A stretch of 64,000 bases of DNA from Bradyrhizobium sp. CB3481 (lineage in GTDB: Bacteria; Pseudomonadota; Alphaproteobacteria; Rhizobiales; Xanthobacteraceae): the NCBI RefSeq assembly GCF_029714305.1, contig NZ_CP121647.1, forward strand, positions 3,926,501 through 3,990,500, read 5' to 3'. Shown piece after piece: positions 9,949-19,631 of this stretch (position 1 is the stretch's first letter; each line of letters starts with the position of its first letter). The notes under the pieces are model-generated. The model made no database searches and was not told the origin of the DNA. It saw only the letters and a program-made list of their open reading frames with translations. Made by a program: the position numbers and the translations under genes.

Positions 9949-10302
9949 ATGAAATCGCTCGGATTGGCTGTCGTGCTGATGGGCTCGGCGGCTGTTTTTG
10001 CTGGAAGCGCAACGGCGCGCGACGACGGGCGTTACGCCAATTCGCCGCTCAAATCCTGGTTCGACAGCCTGAAAAGCGGCAAGGGGCCGTGCTGCTCCGA
10101 TGCCGACGGCTCGGCCGTCTCTGACGTCGACTGGGAATCAAAGGACGGCCACTACCGCGTGCGGCTCGAGGGCCAGTGGGTCGATGTCCCCGACGATGCC
10201 GTCATTACCGAGCCGAACCGTGTCGGCCGCACCATGGTCTGGCCGATCAAGGGTACGTATGGAATAACGATCCGCTGCTTCCTGCCCGGCAGCATGACTT
10301 GA
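9949..10302 (+). CDS. Small secreted protein of unknown function
   Basis: 117 residues from the ATG at 9949. A signal peptide covers about residues 1-23 (SAVFAGSATARDD region). The mature part has a KGPCCSDADG motif with adjacent cysteines and a tryptophan-rich C-terminal half with a third cysteine in TIRCFLPG. I do not recognise a functional family, but proteins with this Cys-Cys-Ser-Asp-Ala-Asp pattern recur as hypothetical exported proteins in Bradyrhizobium. An upstream GTG-type start at 9907 would hide the signal peptide and is less likely. Second gene of the insert that separates fabZ from lpxA. Confidence 0.75.
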   Translation: MKSLGLAVVLMGSAAVFAGSATARDDGRYANSPLKSWFDSLKSGKGPCCSDADGSAVSDVDWESKDGHYRVRLEGQWVDVPDDAVITEPNRVGRTMVWPIKGTYGITIRCFLPGSMT

Positions 10303-10342
10303 AAGCTCGTTCTGACGTTCGACAAGGCGCCGTCATCTGGCG

Positions 10343-10361
10343 GGCATCCCATTCGGATGCC
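10343..10361. terminator. Hairpin after the secreted-protein gene
   Basis: Seven-base arms GGCATCC / GGATGCC with a five-base loop, about 40 bases after the stop at 10302 and 100 bases before lpxA. It has no T tract. It may separate the inserted genes from lpxA. Confidence 0.35.
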
Positions 10362-10466
10362 TCGAAACACGCCGTAACCATACGTCACTAGACAGCCCTG
10401 GTATGCCGCGCTAACCACCGGAAAATGCGAGATATTCGCTGGGCAACGGATGGGCTGGCTTAAGTG

Positions 10467-11270
10467 ATGGGTACGATCGATCCAACCGCGCGGGTTGAGG
10501 ATGGCGCTGTGATCGGCGAGGGGACCACGATCGGTCCCTATTGCATTATCGGGCCTAACGTCGTGATCGGCGCAAATTGCAAACTGATCGCGCATGTGCA
10601 CGTCACGGCGCAGACGACGATTGGCGATGGCTGCACCATCTATCCGTTCGTCTCCCTTGGCACCCCGCCACAATCGCTGAGCTACAAGGGCGAACTGACC
10701 AGGCTCGAGATCGGCGCCGGCTGCACCATCCGCGAATCCACCACCATGAATGCCGGGACGGTTGCCGGCGGCGGCGTGACACGGGTCGGCGACCGCGGCT
10801 ATTTCATGAACTGCAGCCATGTTGGGCACGATTGCCTGGTTGGCAATGACGTGATTTTCGCGACATCGGCAACACTCGGCGGTCACTGCGAGATCGGCGA
10901 TTTCGTCTTCATCGGCGGGCTCTCCGCGGTGCACCAGTTCACCCGGATCGGACCGCAGGTGATGGTCGGCGGCGTCTGCGGGGTGCGCGGCGACATCATT
11001 CCGTTCGGGCTCGCCAACGGCCAATATGCCAGCCTCGAAGGGCTGAACATCATCGGCATGAAGCGCCGCAAGTTTACCAAGGAGCGGCTCGCCAAGGTGC
11101 GCGCGTTCTATCAGAAGCTGTTTCACGGGCCCGGCGTCTTTGCCGAGCGGCTGAACGCGGTGCAGCCGATGGCCCGCGAGGATCCGGCGATAGCCGAAAT
11201 CCTCACGTTCATCGCACAGGGCAAGCATCGTCCGCTCTGCCTTCCCGCCAGCGAGGGCAACAAGCAATGA
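10467..11270 (+). CDS. lpxA: UDP-N-acetylglucosamine O-acyltransferase
   Basis: First step of lipid A synthesis: transfers a 3-hydroxyacyl chain from ACP to UDP-GlcNAc. The N-terminal two-thirds is a left-handed beta helix of hexapeptide repeats. The catalytic-type His is in the MNCSHVGHDC segment, and a helical C-terminal domain follows. The ATG at 10467 gives 267 residues, the usual size. A GTG three bases earlier is the alternative. Its usual partner fabZ lies 1.5 kb upstream, beyond the inserted genes, so it needs its own promoter or readthrough. Confidence 0.95.
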   Translation: MGTIDPTARVEDGAVIGEGTTIGPYCIIGPNVVIGANCKLIAHVHVTAQTTIGDGCTIYPFVSLGTPPQSLSYKGELTRLEIGAGCTIRESTTMNAGTVAGGGVTRVGDRGYFMNCSHVGHDCLVGNDVIFATSATLGGHCEIGDFVFIGGLSAVHQFTRIGPQVMVGGVCGVRGDIIPFGLANGQYASLEGLNIIGMKRRKFTKERLAKVRAFYQKLFHGPGVFAERLNAVQPMAREDPAIAEILTFIAQGKHRPLCLPASEGNKQ

Positions 11271-11289
11271 TGACGGGATCGCCGCGGCC

Positions 11290-12147
11290 ATGACTTCAGC
11301 GGCTTCCGACATTTCGTCACCCGTCGGCGTCATCGCCGGCGGCGGCGCCATGCCGTTCGCGGTCGCGGATTCGCTGGTCGCGCGGGGGATCGCTCCGGTG
11401 CTGTTTGCGCTGCGCGGCGCCTGCGACGCGGAGCGCGTCGGCCGCTTTCGCCATCACTGGATTTCGGTCGGGCAGCTCGGGCGTGCGACAAAGCTGTTTC
11501 GCAGCGAAGGCTGCCGCGACCTGATCTTCATCGGCACCCTGCTGCGCCCCGCGCTGTCGGAGATCCGGCTGGACTGGGGAACGATCCGCGTTCTCGGCCG
11601 CATCTGGGCGGCATTCCGCGGCGGCGACGACCATCTGTTATCGGGGATTGGCCGCATCCTCGAACAGGACGGTTTCCGGATGGTCGGCGTCAGGGACGTG
11701 GCTCCCGATGTGCTGATGCCGGAGGGAAATATTGCGCGCGCCGCGCCTGATTCCGCAGGTATCGCCGACATCGCCAGGGGACGGGAGGTGCTTGGCGCGC
11801 TCGGCCCGTTCGATATCGGTCAGGCCGTCGTCGTGATCGACGGGCACGTGGTGGCGGTGGAGGACATCGAGGGCACCGACGGGCTTTTGGCGCGCGTGGC
11901 GCGGCTGCGCGAGGCCGGGCGGATCAGAGCCAAAGCGGGCCGCGGCGTGCTGGTGAAAGCGCCCAAGAGCGGGCAGGATTTGCGCTACGATCTGCCGACC
12001 GTGGGCGCCAGGACGGTCGAGGGCGCGGCGAAGGCCGGGCTCGCCGGTATCGCCGTGATCGCCGGCCATACGATTGCCGCTGACGCGCAGGCCATGATCG
12101 CGGCCGCCGACAGCGCTGGCCTGTTCATCCAGGGGCTATCAGCGTGA
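11290..12147 (+). CDS. lpxI: UDP-2,3-diacylglucosamine pyrophosphatase LpxI
   Basis: Hydrolyses UDP-2,3-diacylglucosamine to lipid X. LpxI is the alphaproteobacterial replacement for LpxH. The 285-residue protein begins its first domain with the VGVIAGGGAMPF segment and has the family ending with KAPKSGQDLRYDLPTVG and a Gly/Ala-rich C-terminus. The start is 19 bases after lpxA, and the stop overlaps the GTG of lpxB by four bases. No LpxH-type metallophosphatase is nearby, consistent with LpxI doing this step. Confidence 0.93.
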   Translation: MTSAASDISSPVGVIAGGGAMPFAVADSLVARGIAPVLFALRGACDAERVGRFRHHWISVGQLGRATKLFRSEGCRDLIFIGTLLRPALSEIRLDWGTIRVLGRIWAAFRGGDDHLLSGIGRILEQDGFRMVGVRDVAPDVLMPEGNIARAAPDSAGIADIARGREVLGALGPFDIGQAVVVIDGHVVAVEDIEGTDGLLARVARLREAGRIRAKAGRGVLVKAPKSGQDLRYDLPTVGARTVEGAAKAGLAGIAVIAGHTIAADAQAMIAAADSAGLFIQGLSA

Positions 12148-13334
12148 CGCCGTCTCGCGCGACCGCCGGGATGGAGCGGAGGATATTTCTGATCGCGACG
12201 GAGGAATCCGGCGATCGGCTTGGCGCCAATTTGATGAAGGTGCTGCGCCAGCGTCTCGGCGACGGCGTGCGGTTCGAAGGCGTCGGAGGGCGCGCGATGG
12301 CGCGCGAAGGGCTCGACACGCTGTTTCCGATCGAAGAGCTTTCGATCATCGGGCTTGCCGCGGTCGTCAGGGAATTGCCGAAGATCCTCGGGCTGATCAA
12401 GGAAACCGCGATCGCCGTTACGGAAGCTGCACCGGATATCCTCGTCATCATCGACAGTCCGGATTTTACCCACCGCGTGGCGAAGCGCGTGCGTGCCAAG
12501 GACCCGTCGATTCCGATCGTCGACTATGTGTCGCCCTCGGTCTGGGCGTGGCGGCCAGGCCGGGCGCGCGCGATGCTGAAATATGTCGATCACGTGCTGG
12601 CGTTGCTGCCGTTCGAGCCCGAGGCCTATCAGCGCTTGCACGGGCCGCCCTGCAGCTATGTCGGCCATCCCCTGGTCGAACAATTGGCCTCGCTGCGCCC
12701 GAATGCGGATGAGGCCAAACGGCGGGCGGAATCGCCGCCGGTGCTGCTGGTGCTGCCGGGCAGCCGCCGCAGCGAAATACGCCACCACATGACGGTGTTC
12801 GGCCAGGCGGTGGGGCTGTTGCAGGAGCGGGGCGTCGCGTTCGAATTGATGCTGCCGACCATGCCGCATCTGCAGGAAACAGTGGTCGAGGCCGTAAAGG
12901 GCTGGCCGGTCCAGCCCCAGGTCGTGATCGGCGAGCAGGACAAGCGGGCCGCATTCCGGATCGCGCACGCGGCGCTCGCCAAGTCCGGCACCGTGACGCT
13001 CGAGCTCGCGCTGGCGGGCGTGCCGATGGTGACGGCCTACCGCGTCGGTGCCATTGAGGCGTTCATCCTGCGGCGGGCGATCCGCGTGTCGTCGGTGATC
13101 CTTGCCAACCTCGTGATCGGCAAGGACGTCATTCCCGAGTTTCTTCAGGAGGCGTGTACGCCCGAAAAGCTGGCGGAGGCGCTTGCCGACGTGCTGTCGG
13201 ATTCGGCGCTGCGCCGCCAGCAGCTCGAGGCCTTCGCCACGCTGGATACGATCATGTCGACCGGCGATCAGCCGCCGAGCGTGCGCGCCGCCGATATCGT
13301 GCTTGCGACGATGTACAAGCCGCGGGTTTCGTAG
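12144..13334 (+). CDS. lpxB: Lipid-A-disaccharide synthase
   Basis: GT-B glycosyltransferase joining lipid X to UDP-diacylglucosamine to form the lipid A disaccharide. The N-terminal substrate motif is in ATEESGDRLGAN, SVWAWRPGR lies near residue 135, and LPGSRRSEI opens the nucleotide domain. KSGTVTLE follows near residue 280. The 396-residue length from the GTG at 12144 is normal. Last gene of the plus-strand lipid A cluster; a palindromic repeat and a terminator follow before gltA. Confidence 0.95.
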   Translation: MTPSRATAGMERRIFLIATEESGDRLGANLMKVLRQRLGDGVRFEGVGGRAMAREGLDTLFPIEELSIIGLAAVVRELPKILGLIKETAIAVTEAAPDILVIIDSPDFTHRVAKRVRAKDPSIPIVDYVSPSVWAWRPGRARAMLKYVDHVLALLPFEPEAYQRLHGPPCSYVGHPLVEQLASLRPNADEAKRRAESPPVLLVLPGSRRSEIRHHMTVFGQAVGLLQERGVAFELMLPTMPHLQETVVEAVKGWPVQPQVVIGEQDKRAAFRIAHAALAKSGTVTLELALAGVPMVTAYRVGAIEAFILRRAIRVSSVILANLVIGKDVIPEFLQEACTPEKLAEALADVLSDSALRRQQLEAFATLDTIMSTGDQPPSVRAADIVLATMYKPRVS

Positions 13335-13341
13335 GGATTTC

Positions 13342-13426
13342 GTAGGGTGGGCAAAGCGAAGCGTGCCCACCATCTTTCGGACTTCTCGGTGACAATGGTG
13401 GGCACGCTGCGCTTTGCTCACCCTAC
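13342..13426. repeat. Palindromic intergenic repeat, GTGGGCA family
   Basis: Two 32-base arms, 13342-13373 and 13395-13426, are complementary at 30 of 32 positions around a 21-base loop. The arms contain the GGGTGGGCAAAGCG / CGCTTTGCTCACCC sequence that recurs in Bradyrhizobium intergenic regions. It lies between the convergent lpxB and gltA genes. Confidence 0.75.
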
Positions 13427-13451
13427 AAGGCTAACCCTTCCCACGAATACG

Positions 13452-13487
13452 AAAGCCGGACGCGGCGACCGCATCCGGCTTTTGTTT
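13452..13487. terminator. Intrinsic terminator between lpxB and gltA
   Basis: Nine-base arms AAAGCCGGA (13452-13460) and TCCGGCTTT (13474-13482) flank a GC-rich loop, followed on the plus strand by TTGTTT. The A run on the other side would serve the minus strand, so it can end both lpxB and gltA transcripts, which converge here. Confidence 0.75.
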
Positions 13488-13506
13488 GTGGCGTAAGCGA
13501 CGCTGC

Positions 13507-14811
<1,305 letters not shown>

Positions 14812-14970
14812 CGTGAATCCCCGATGAAATCGTTACGAAAAACCGTGCCACCTTGGTGCCATTCTCAAGGCAGCGGCAAGGAAGCCGGATTGTTCTAGAA
14901 GCGGCGCCAGATGGGTTAGCTTATTGCCCTGTGCACCGCAAGATGGCCGGAAACCCGTATAAGGTAGGGG

Positions 14971-16395
14971 CTAGCCGGCCGCCTGATCGGCGAGCCGGGC
15001 GAGGCATTCCTCCCGGCCCAGGACGGCCAAAACGTCGAAAATACCGGGGGAAGTGGTGCGCCCGGTCAGCGCCACCCGGAGCGGCTGGGCGACGGCGCCG
15101 AGCTTGAGGCCGTTTTGCTCGGCGAAATTCCGCATGGCGGCTTCCGTTGTCTCCGCATGCCAGTCGGTAACGGCTTCCAACGCAGTCCGCAGCCGGCCGA
15201 TCAGGGCGCGGGTCTCCGGCGTCAGCAGCGCGGCGGCCTTGGCCTCGATCTGCAGCGGACGGTCGGCGAAGATGAAATAGGCGCCCGAGATCAGCTCGAT
15301 CAGCGTCTTGGCGCGCTCCTTCAGGCTCGGCATCGCCCGCAGCAATTGCGCGCGCGTGGTGTCGCTCAGCTTCGCCTTGAGGTCAGCGCCTTCGGGGACG
15401 TAGTCGAGCACGCTCTCGAACTGCCTGAGCAACTCGCGGTCGTCAGCCTGGCGGATGTAGTGGCCGTTGAGGTTTTCCAGCTTGGCGAAATCGAACCGCG
15501 CCGCGGAGCGGCCGATCGCCGACAGGTCGAACGCGTCGATCATCTCCTGCGTAGAGAAGATTTCCTGGTCGCCGTGGCTCCAGCCGAGCCGGACCAGGTA
15601 ATTGCGCAGCGCCGCCGGCAGGTATCCCATGGCGCGGTAGGCATCGACGCCGAGCGCGCCGTGGCGCTTGGAGAGCTTTGAACCGTCCGGCCCATGGATC
15701 AGCGGGATGTGCGACATGTTCGGAATGTGCCAGCCGAGCGCGTCGTAGATCTGCTTCTGGCGCGCGGCGTTGATTAAATGGTCGTCGCCGCGGATGACGT
15801 GGGTGACGCCCATGTCGTGGTCGTCGACCACGACCGCCAGCATGTAGGTCGGGGTGCCGTCGCCACGCAGCAGCACGAGGTCGTCGAGGTTCTCGTTCTG
15901 CCAGACCACGCGGCCCTGAACCTGGTCCTCGATCACGGTCTCGCCGGTCTGTGGCGCCTTGAGGCGGATTGTCGGCTTCATGCCTTCAGGCGCCCCGGCC
16001 GGGTCGCGGTCCCGCCACATGCCGTCATAGAGCCGGGTGCGGCCTTCCGCGCGTGCCTTCTCGCGCATCGCGGCCAGTTCCTCCGATGTGGCGTAGCAGC
16101 GGTATGCCTTGCCGCTGGCGAGCAGTTGCTCGGCTGCCTCGCGGTGCCTGGCGGCACGGCTGAACTGGTAGGTGACGTCGCCGTCCCAATCGAGCTCGAG
16201 CCATTTCAGCCCGTCGAGAATGGCCGCGATGGCCGCCTCGGTCGAGCGCTCGCGGTCGGTATCCTCGATACGCAGCAGCATCTTGCCGCCCGTCTTTTTG
16301 GCATACAGCCAGTTGAACAGCGCGGTCCGGGCTCCGCCGATATGGAGGAAGCCGGTGGGCGAGGGGGCGAAGCGTGTGACGACAGGATCAGTCAT
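14971..16395 (-). CDS. gltX: Glutamyl-tRNA synthetase
   Basis: Class I aminoacyl-tRNA synthetase charging tRNA(Glu). The HIGH-type motif is in [14 protein letters not shown] near the N-terminus and the KMSKS-type motif in [10 protein letters not shown]. The 474-residue length is normal. It is divergent from glnS, with about 140 bases between the starts. Because a true glutaminyl-tRNA synthetase is encoded next door, this enzyme may not need to mischarge tRNA(Gln), unlike the single GluRS of many alphaproteobacteria. Confidence 0.95.
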   Translation of the reverse strand: MTDPVVTRFAPSPTGFLHIGGARTALFNWLYAKKTGGKMLLRIEDTDRERSTEAAIAAILDGLKWLELDWDGDVTYQFSRAARHREAAEQLLASGKAYRCYATSEELAAMREKARAEGRTRLYDGMWRDRDPAGAPEGMKPTIRLKAPQTGETVIEDQVQGRVVWQNENLDDLVLLRGDGTPTYMLAVVVDDHDMGVTHVIRGDDHLINAARQKQIYDALGWHIPNMSHIPLIHGPDGSKLSKRHGALGVDAYRAMGYLPAALRNYLVRLGWSHGDQEIFSTQEMIDAFDLSAIGRSAARFDFAKLENLNGHYIRQADDRELLRQFESVLDYVPEGADLKAKLSDTTRAQLLRAMPSLKERAKTLIELISGAYFIFADRPLQIEAKAAALLTPETRALIGRLRTALEAVTDWHAETTEAAMRNFAEQNGLKLGAVAQPLRVALTGRTTSPGIFDVLAVLGREECLARLADQAAG

Positions 16396-16538
16396 TACCG
16401 GGCAGCAAGGAGGTGGGAATTGGCGGTGGTGTATAGCAGGAACGGTGCATAACTAAAGCCTCAGCCACCGCAAAGTAGGCTTGGCTCACAGGGGCGAATT
16501 TGGCAGAAGGTTCGCCAATCCCTAACAGGAACTCGTAG

Positions 16539-18221
16539 ATGACCACAGAACCGGTAACGGCAGAGGCGGGGCGCGACTTCATCCGCGACATCGTCCAGGC
16601 CGATCTCTCTTCCAAAAAGCACAGCCGGATCGTGACCCGCTTCCCGCCGGAGCCGAACGGCTATCTGCACATCGGGCACGCCAAGTCGATTGCCCTCAAT
16701 TTCGGCATCGCCCAGGAATTTGCCGGCAAGTGCCATCTGCGCTTCGACGATACCAATCCGACCAAGGAAGAGCAGGAATATATCGATTCCATCCAGGCCG
16801 ACGTGCACTGGCTCGGTTACGACTGGGGAACCGACCTCTATTACGCCTCCGATTATTTCGAGCGCCTGTACGACTGGGCGGAGAGGCTGATCAAGGCTGG
16901 CGACGCCTACGTCGACGACCAGTCGCAGGAGGAGATCCGCGTCAGTCGCGGCACGCTGACGGAACCCGGCAAGAACTCGCCGTTCCGTGACCGCACGGTC
17001 GAGGAAAACCTCGACCTCTTCCGGCGCATGAAGGCCGGCGAATTTCCGAACGGCGCCCGCGTGCTGCGCGCGAAAATCGACATGGCCGCGGGCAACATCA
17101 ACCTGCGCGACCCCGTGCTCTACCGCATCCTGCATGCCGAGCACCCGCGCACCGGCACCAAATGGTCGATCTATCCGAGCTACGACTATGCCCATGGCCA
17201 GTCGGATGCGATCGAGGGCATCACCCATTCGATCTGCACGCTGGAATTCGAGGACCACCGGCCGCTTTATGAATGGCTGCTGGAAAAGCTGCCGGTGCCG
17301 TCCAAGCCGCGGCAGTATGAGTTCGCGCGTCTCAACCTCACCTACACGCTGCTGTCCAAGCGCGTGCTGACGCAGCTCGTGCGCGAAGGACACGTCTCTG
17401 GCTGGGACGATCCGCGCATGCCGACCATCGCGGGCCTGAAGCGGCGCGGTGTGCCGCCGGCGGCGGTGCGCGAATTCGTCAAGCGCATCGGCGTGGCGAA
17501 GGCCAACAGTGTGGTCGATGTCGGCATGCTCGAATTCTGCATCCGCGAGCACCTCAACAAGTCAGCGCAGCGCCGCATGGCCGTGCTGCGGCCGCTCAAG
17601 GTGGTGATCGAGAATTATCCGGAAGGCCAGGTCGAGGAGCTCGAGGCCGTCAACCATCCCGACGACCTCTCCGCCGGCACGCGAAAGATTTCGTTCGGCC
17701 GTGAGCTCTATATCGAGCGCGACGATTTCATGGAGAACCCACCGAAAAAGTTCTTCCGCCTGTCGCCGGGTAACGAGGTGCGGCTGCGCTACGCCTATTT
17801 CGTCAAGTGCACCGGCGTCATCAAGAACGATGCCGGCGAAGTCGTCGAGCTGCGTTGCACCTATGACCCAGCGACCAAGGGCGGCAATGCGCCCGACGGC
17901 CGCAAGGTCAAGGCGACCATGCACTGGCTGTCGGCGAAGGACTCGGTGCCGGCGGAAATCCGCGTCTACAACCAGCTATTCGCAAACCCGAGCCCGAACG
18001 CCGCGAATTTTGCCGCCGACCTCAATCCGGAATCGTTGGAAGTGCTGCGTGAGGCCCGGATCGAGCCGTCGGTCGCTGCCGATAATTCCGGCGAGGTGAT
18101 GCAGTTCGAGCGCCAGGGCTATTTCGTGCGCGACAAGGATTCCGCCCCCGGTAAGCCGGTGTTCAACCGCACCATCGGCCTGCGCGACACCTTTGCCAAG
18201 GAAGTCGGCGGGAAGGGGTAG
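16539..18221 (+). CDS. glnS: Glutaminyl-tRNA synthetase
   Basis: Charges tRNA(Gln) directly. The first half holds the catalytic domain, with [15 protein letters not shown] (HIGH motif) near residue 35, [10 protein letters not shown], and a KMSKS-like LLSKRVL near residue 270. The C-terminal half is the two beta-barrel anticodon-binding domains of GlnRS. The PEPNG form and FDDTNP, rather than IEDTD as in the neighbouring gltX, identify GlnRS over GluRS. 560 residues. Alphaproteobacteria commonly make Gln-tRNA through GatCAB, so the gene probably came by transfer. Confidence 0.94.
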   Translation: MTTEPVTAEAGRDFIRDIVQADLSSKKHSRIVTRFPPEPNGYLHIGHAKSIALNFGIAQEFAGKCHLRFDDTNPTKEEQEYIDSIQADVHWLGYDWGTDLYYASDYFERLYDWAERLIKAGDAYVDDQSQEEIRVSRGTLTEPGKNSPFRDRTVEENLDLFRRMKAGEFPNGARVLRAKIDMAAGNINLRDPVLYRILHAEHPRTGTKWSIYPSYDYAHGQSDAIEGITHSICTLEFEDHRPLYEWLLEKLPVPSKPRQYEFARLNLTYTLLSKRVLTQLVREGHVSGWDDPRMPTIAGLKRRGVPPAAVREFVKRIGVAKANSVVDVGMLEFCIREHLNKSAQRRMAVLRPLKVVIENYPEGQVEELEAVNHPDDLSAGTRKISFGRELYIERDDFMENPPKKFFRLSPGNEVRLRYAYFVKCTGVIKNDAGEVVELRCTYDPATKGGNAPDGRKVKATMHWLSAKDSVPAEIRVYNQLFANPSPNAANFAADLNPESLEVLREARIEPSVAADNSGEVMQFERQGYFVRDKDSAPGKPVFNRTIGLRDTFAKEVGGKG

Positions 18222-18230
18222 GTCGACGGT

Positions 18231-18323
18231 GCAAAGCGCGGCCGGGCGATCGTTCGCGAGGACGGCGACTGGAAGATCGCTAGCCGCCACGTCCTGTCCA
18301 AGACCCCGCTGATCGAGCAGTAG
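18231..18323 (+). pseudogene. Possible C-terminal remnant of an NTF2/SnoaL-like protein
   Basis: Immediately after glnS one frame reads about 30 codons to a TAG at 18321. It contains GRAIVREDGDWKIASRHVL, a pattern typical of the last strand of the NTF2/SnoaL-like fold (also seen in ring-hydroxylating dioxygenase beta subunits). There is no plausible start or upstream part, since glnS occupies the preceding DNA in another frame. I read it as debris left at an insertion junction. The identification rests on a short match and is uncertain. Confidence 0.38.
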
Positions 18324-18333
18324 GTCCGCCACC

Positions 18334-19521
18334 CTATGACGCGAGGCTGAGGAAGATCGGCAGCCCGCGCTTGTTGGCGTAGATGGGACGGTAGCGTTCC
18401 GTGTTGTACGTGCTGGCGACGTCCAGCTTGCGCGGCCCCAGCTTGGCGTCGGGGATGGGGACCATTTGATAGCGCCCCTCCACCAGCGCCGACATTAGGC
18501 CGGTCTTTCCTTCCAGGATGGCATCGTAGGCCATATTGCCGAAGGTCAGGGCCACCAGCTTGTCCATGAAGTCCGGATCGCCCGATCGCAGATCGTAGGT
18601 GAGGTCGGAGGTGATCGTCTCTTCGCCGACGCGCCGCTTGATTTCATCTGCAAGCGACTCCGCCACGCTCGCCTTCTTGCGGTGACCATAGGCATCAGGC
18701 TCGCCATATTCCTGCACCGTGTAGCCCTCCCATGCGGCACCCTCGCTGAGCACGACCAGCGCGTAGTTGCTCGGGGTGGTACGCTTGTCCTCGAGGAGCA
18801 ACTGGATCAGCTTGTCGAGATTGACCCTGTACTCCGGTATGACGCATCGTATCGAGGTTGCGTATGCGCTGAACAGCGCCGTAAATCCGGCATCGCGGCC
18901 AAAGACGCGGAAGATGCCGATTCGCTCGTGGGAGCCGACCGTGGTGCGTTGCCGCTGGATGGCGTCGCTGGCTCGGGTGATCGCGGTCGAAAAGCCGATG
19001 CAGTACTCGGTATTTCGGACATCGTTGTCCATCGTCTTCGGGATGGCGATAATCCTGACGCCGAGCTCGTTGAGCCTCGCCGCGTAACTCAGCGTGTCGT
19101 CGCCGCCGATGGCGATCAGATGTTCGATGCCGAGCCCCGAGAGGTTCGCCAGCACCTGGCCGGTGAGGTCCCACGTCCTGGCTGTGACGCCGTCGTTGGT
19201 GGTCGAGGAGGCTGGAAAGTCCTTCCCGACGAGATGATCGGGCAGCTTTTTCATCTTGGACGGATTGGTACGGCTCGAGTGCAGCACGGTCCCGCCGCGC
19301 CGGTCGATGATGCGTGTGTTCGCACGGCTTAGCGGGATGATGTAATGGGCCTTGCTGGCAGGAGCCTCGAGGTTCAGGTGCGTCAGAGCCTCCCAGCCAC
19401 GGCGGAGACCGACGACCTCGATGTCGTCCTCACTGCCGCGATACGTCACGCTCTTGATCACGGCGTTGAGGCCGGGGACGTCGCCGCCGCCGGTGAGAAT
19501 GCCAATGCGCTTTCTTACCAT
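18334..19521 (-). CDS. 6-phosphofructokinase, pyrophosphate-type motifs
   Basis: Phosphofructokinase family protein interconverting fructose 6-phosphate and fructose 1,6-bisphosphate. From the ATG at 19521 (preceded by GGGAGGT) it has 395 residues. The GGGDVPGLN loop is at 11-19. The phosphodonor motif reads IGGDDTLS (138-145), with Asp142 where ATP enzymes have Gly. The catalytic loop is PKTMDND (161-167), with Lys162 where ATP enzymes have Gly. Asp and Lys at these places are the known marks of PPi-dependent enzymes, though some group III ATP enzymes share part of this pattern. The open frame extends to 19812, but the extra 97 residues look non-coding. Confidence 0.88.
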   Translation of the reverse strand: MVRKRIGILTGGGDVPGLNAVIKSVTYRGSEDDIEVVGLRRGWEALTHLNLEAPASKAHYIIPLSRANTRIIDRRGGTVLHSSRTNPSKMKKLPDHLVGKDFPASSTTNDGVTARTWDLTGQVLANLSGLGIEHLIAIGGDDTLSYAARLNELGVRIIAIPKTMDNDVRNTEYCIGFSTAITRASDAIQRQRTTVGSHERIGIFRVFGRDAGFTALFSAYATSIRCVIPEYRVNLDKLIQLLLEDKRTTPSNYALVVLSEGAAWEGYTVQEYGEPDAYGHRKKASVAESLADEIKRRVGEETITSDLTYDLRSGDPDFMDKLVALTFGNMAYDAILEGKTGLMSALVEGRYQMVPIPDAKLGPRKLDVASTYNTERYRPIYANKRGLPIFLSLAS

Positions 19522-19631
19522 ACCGACCTCCCAAGATTGGCATGTTTGGCACCTGCGTTGGGTCATGGTTCGTAAATAGCGGCACAGACTGGGGTGACCC
19601 GACCTGCAGGCAGACCGATCGTGACGCCGTA

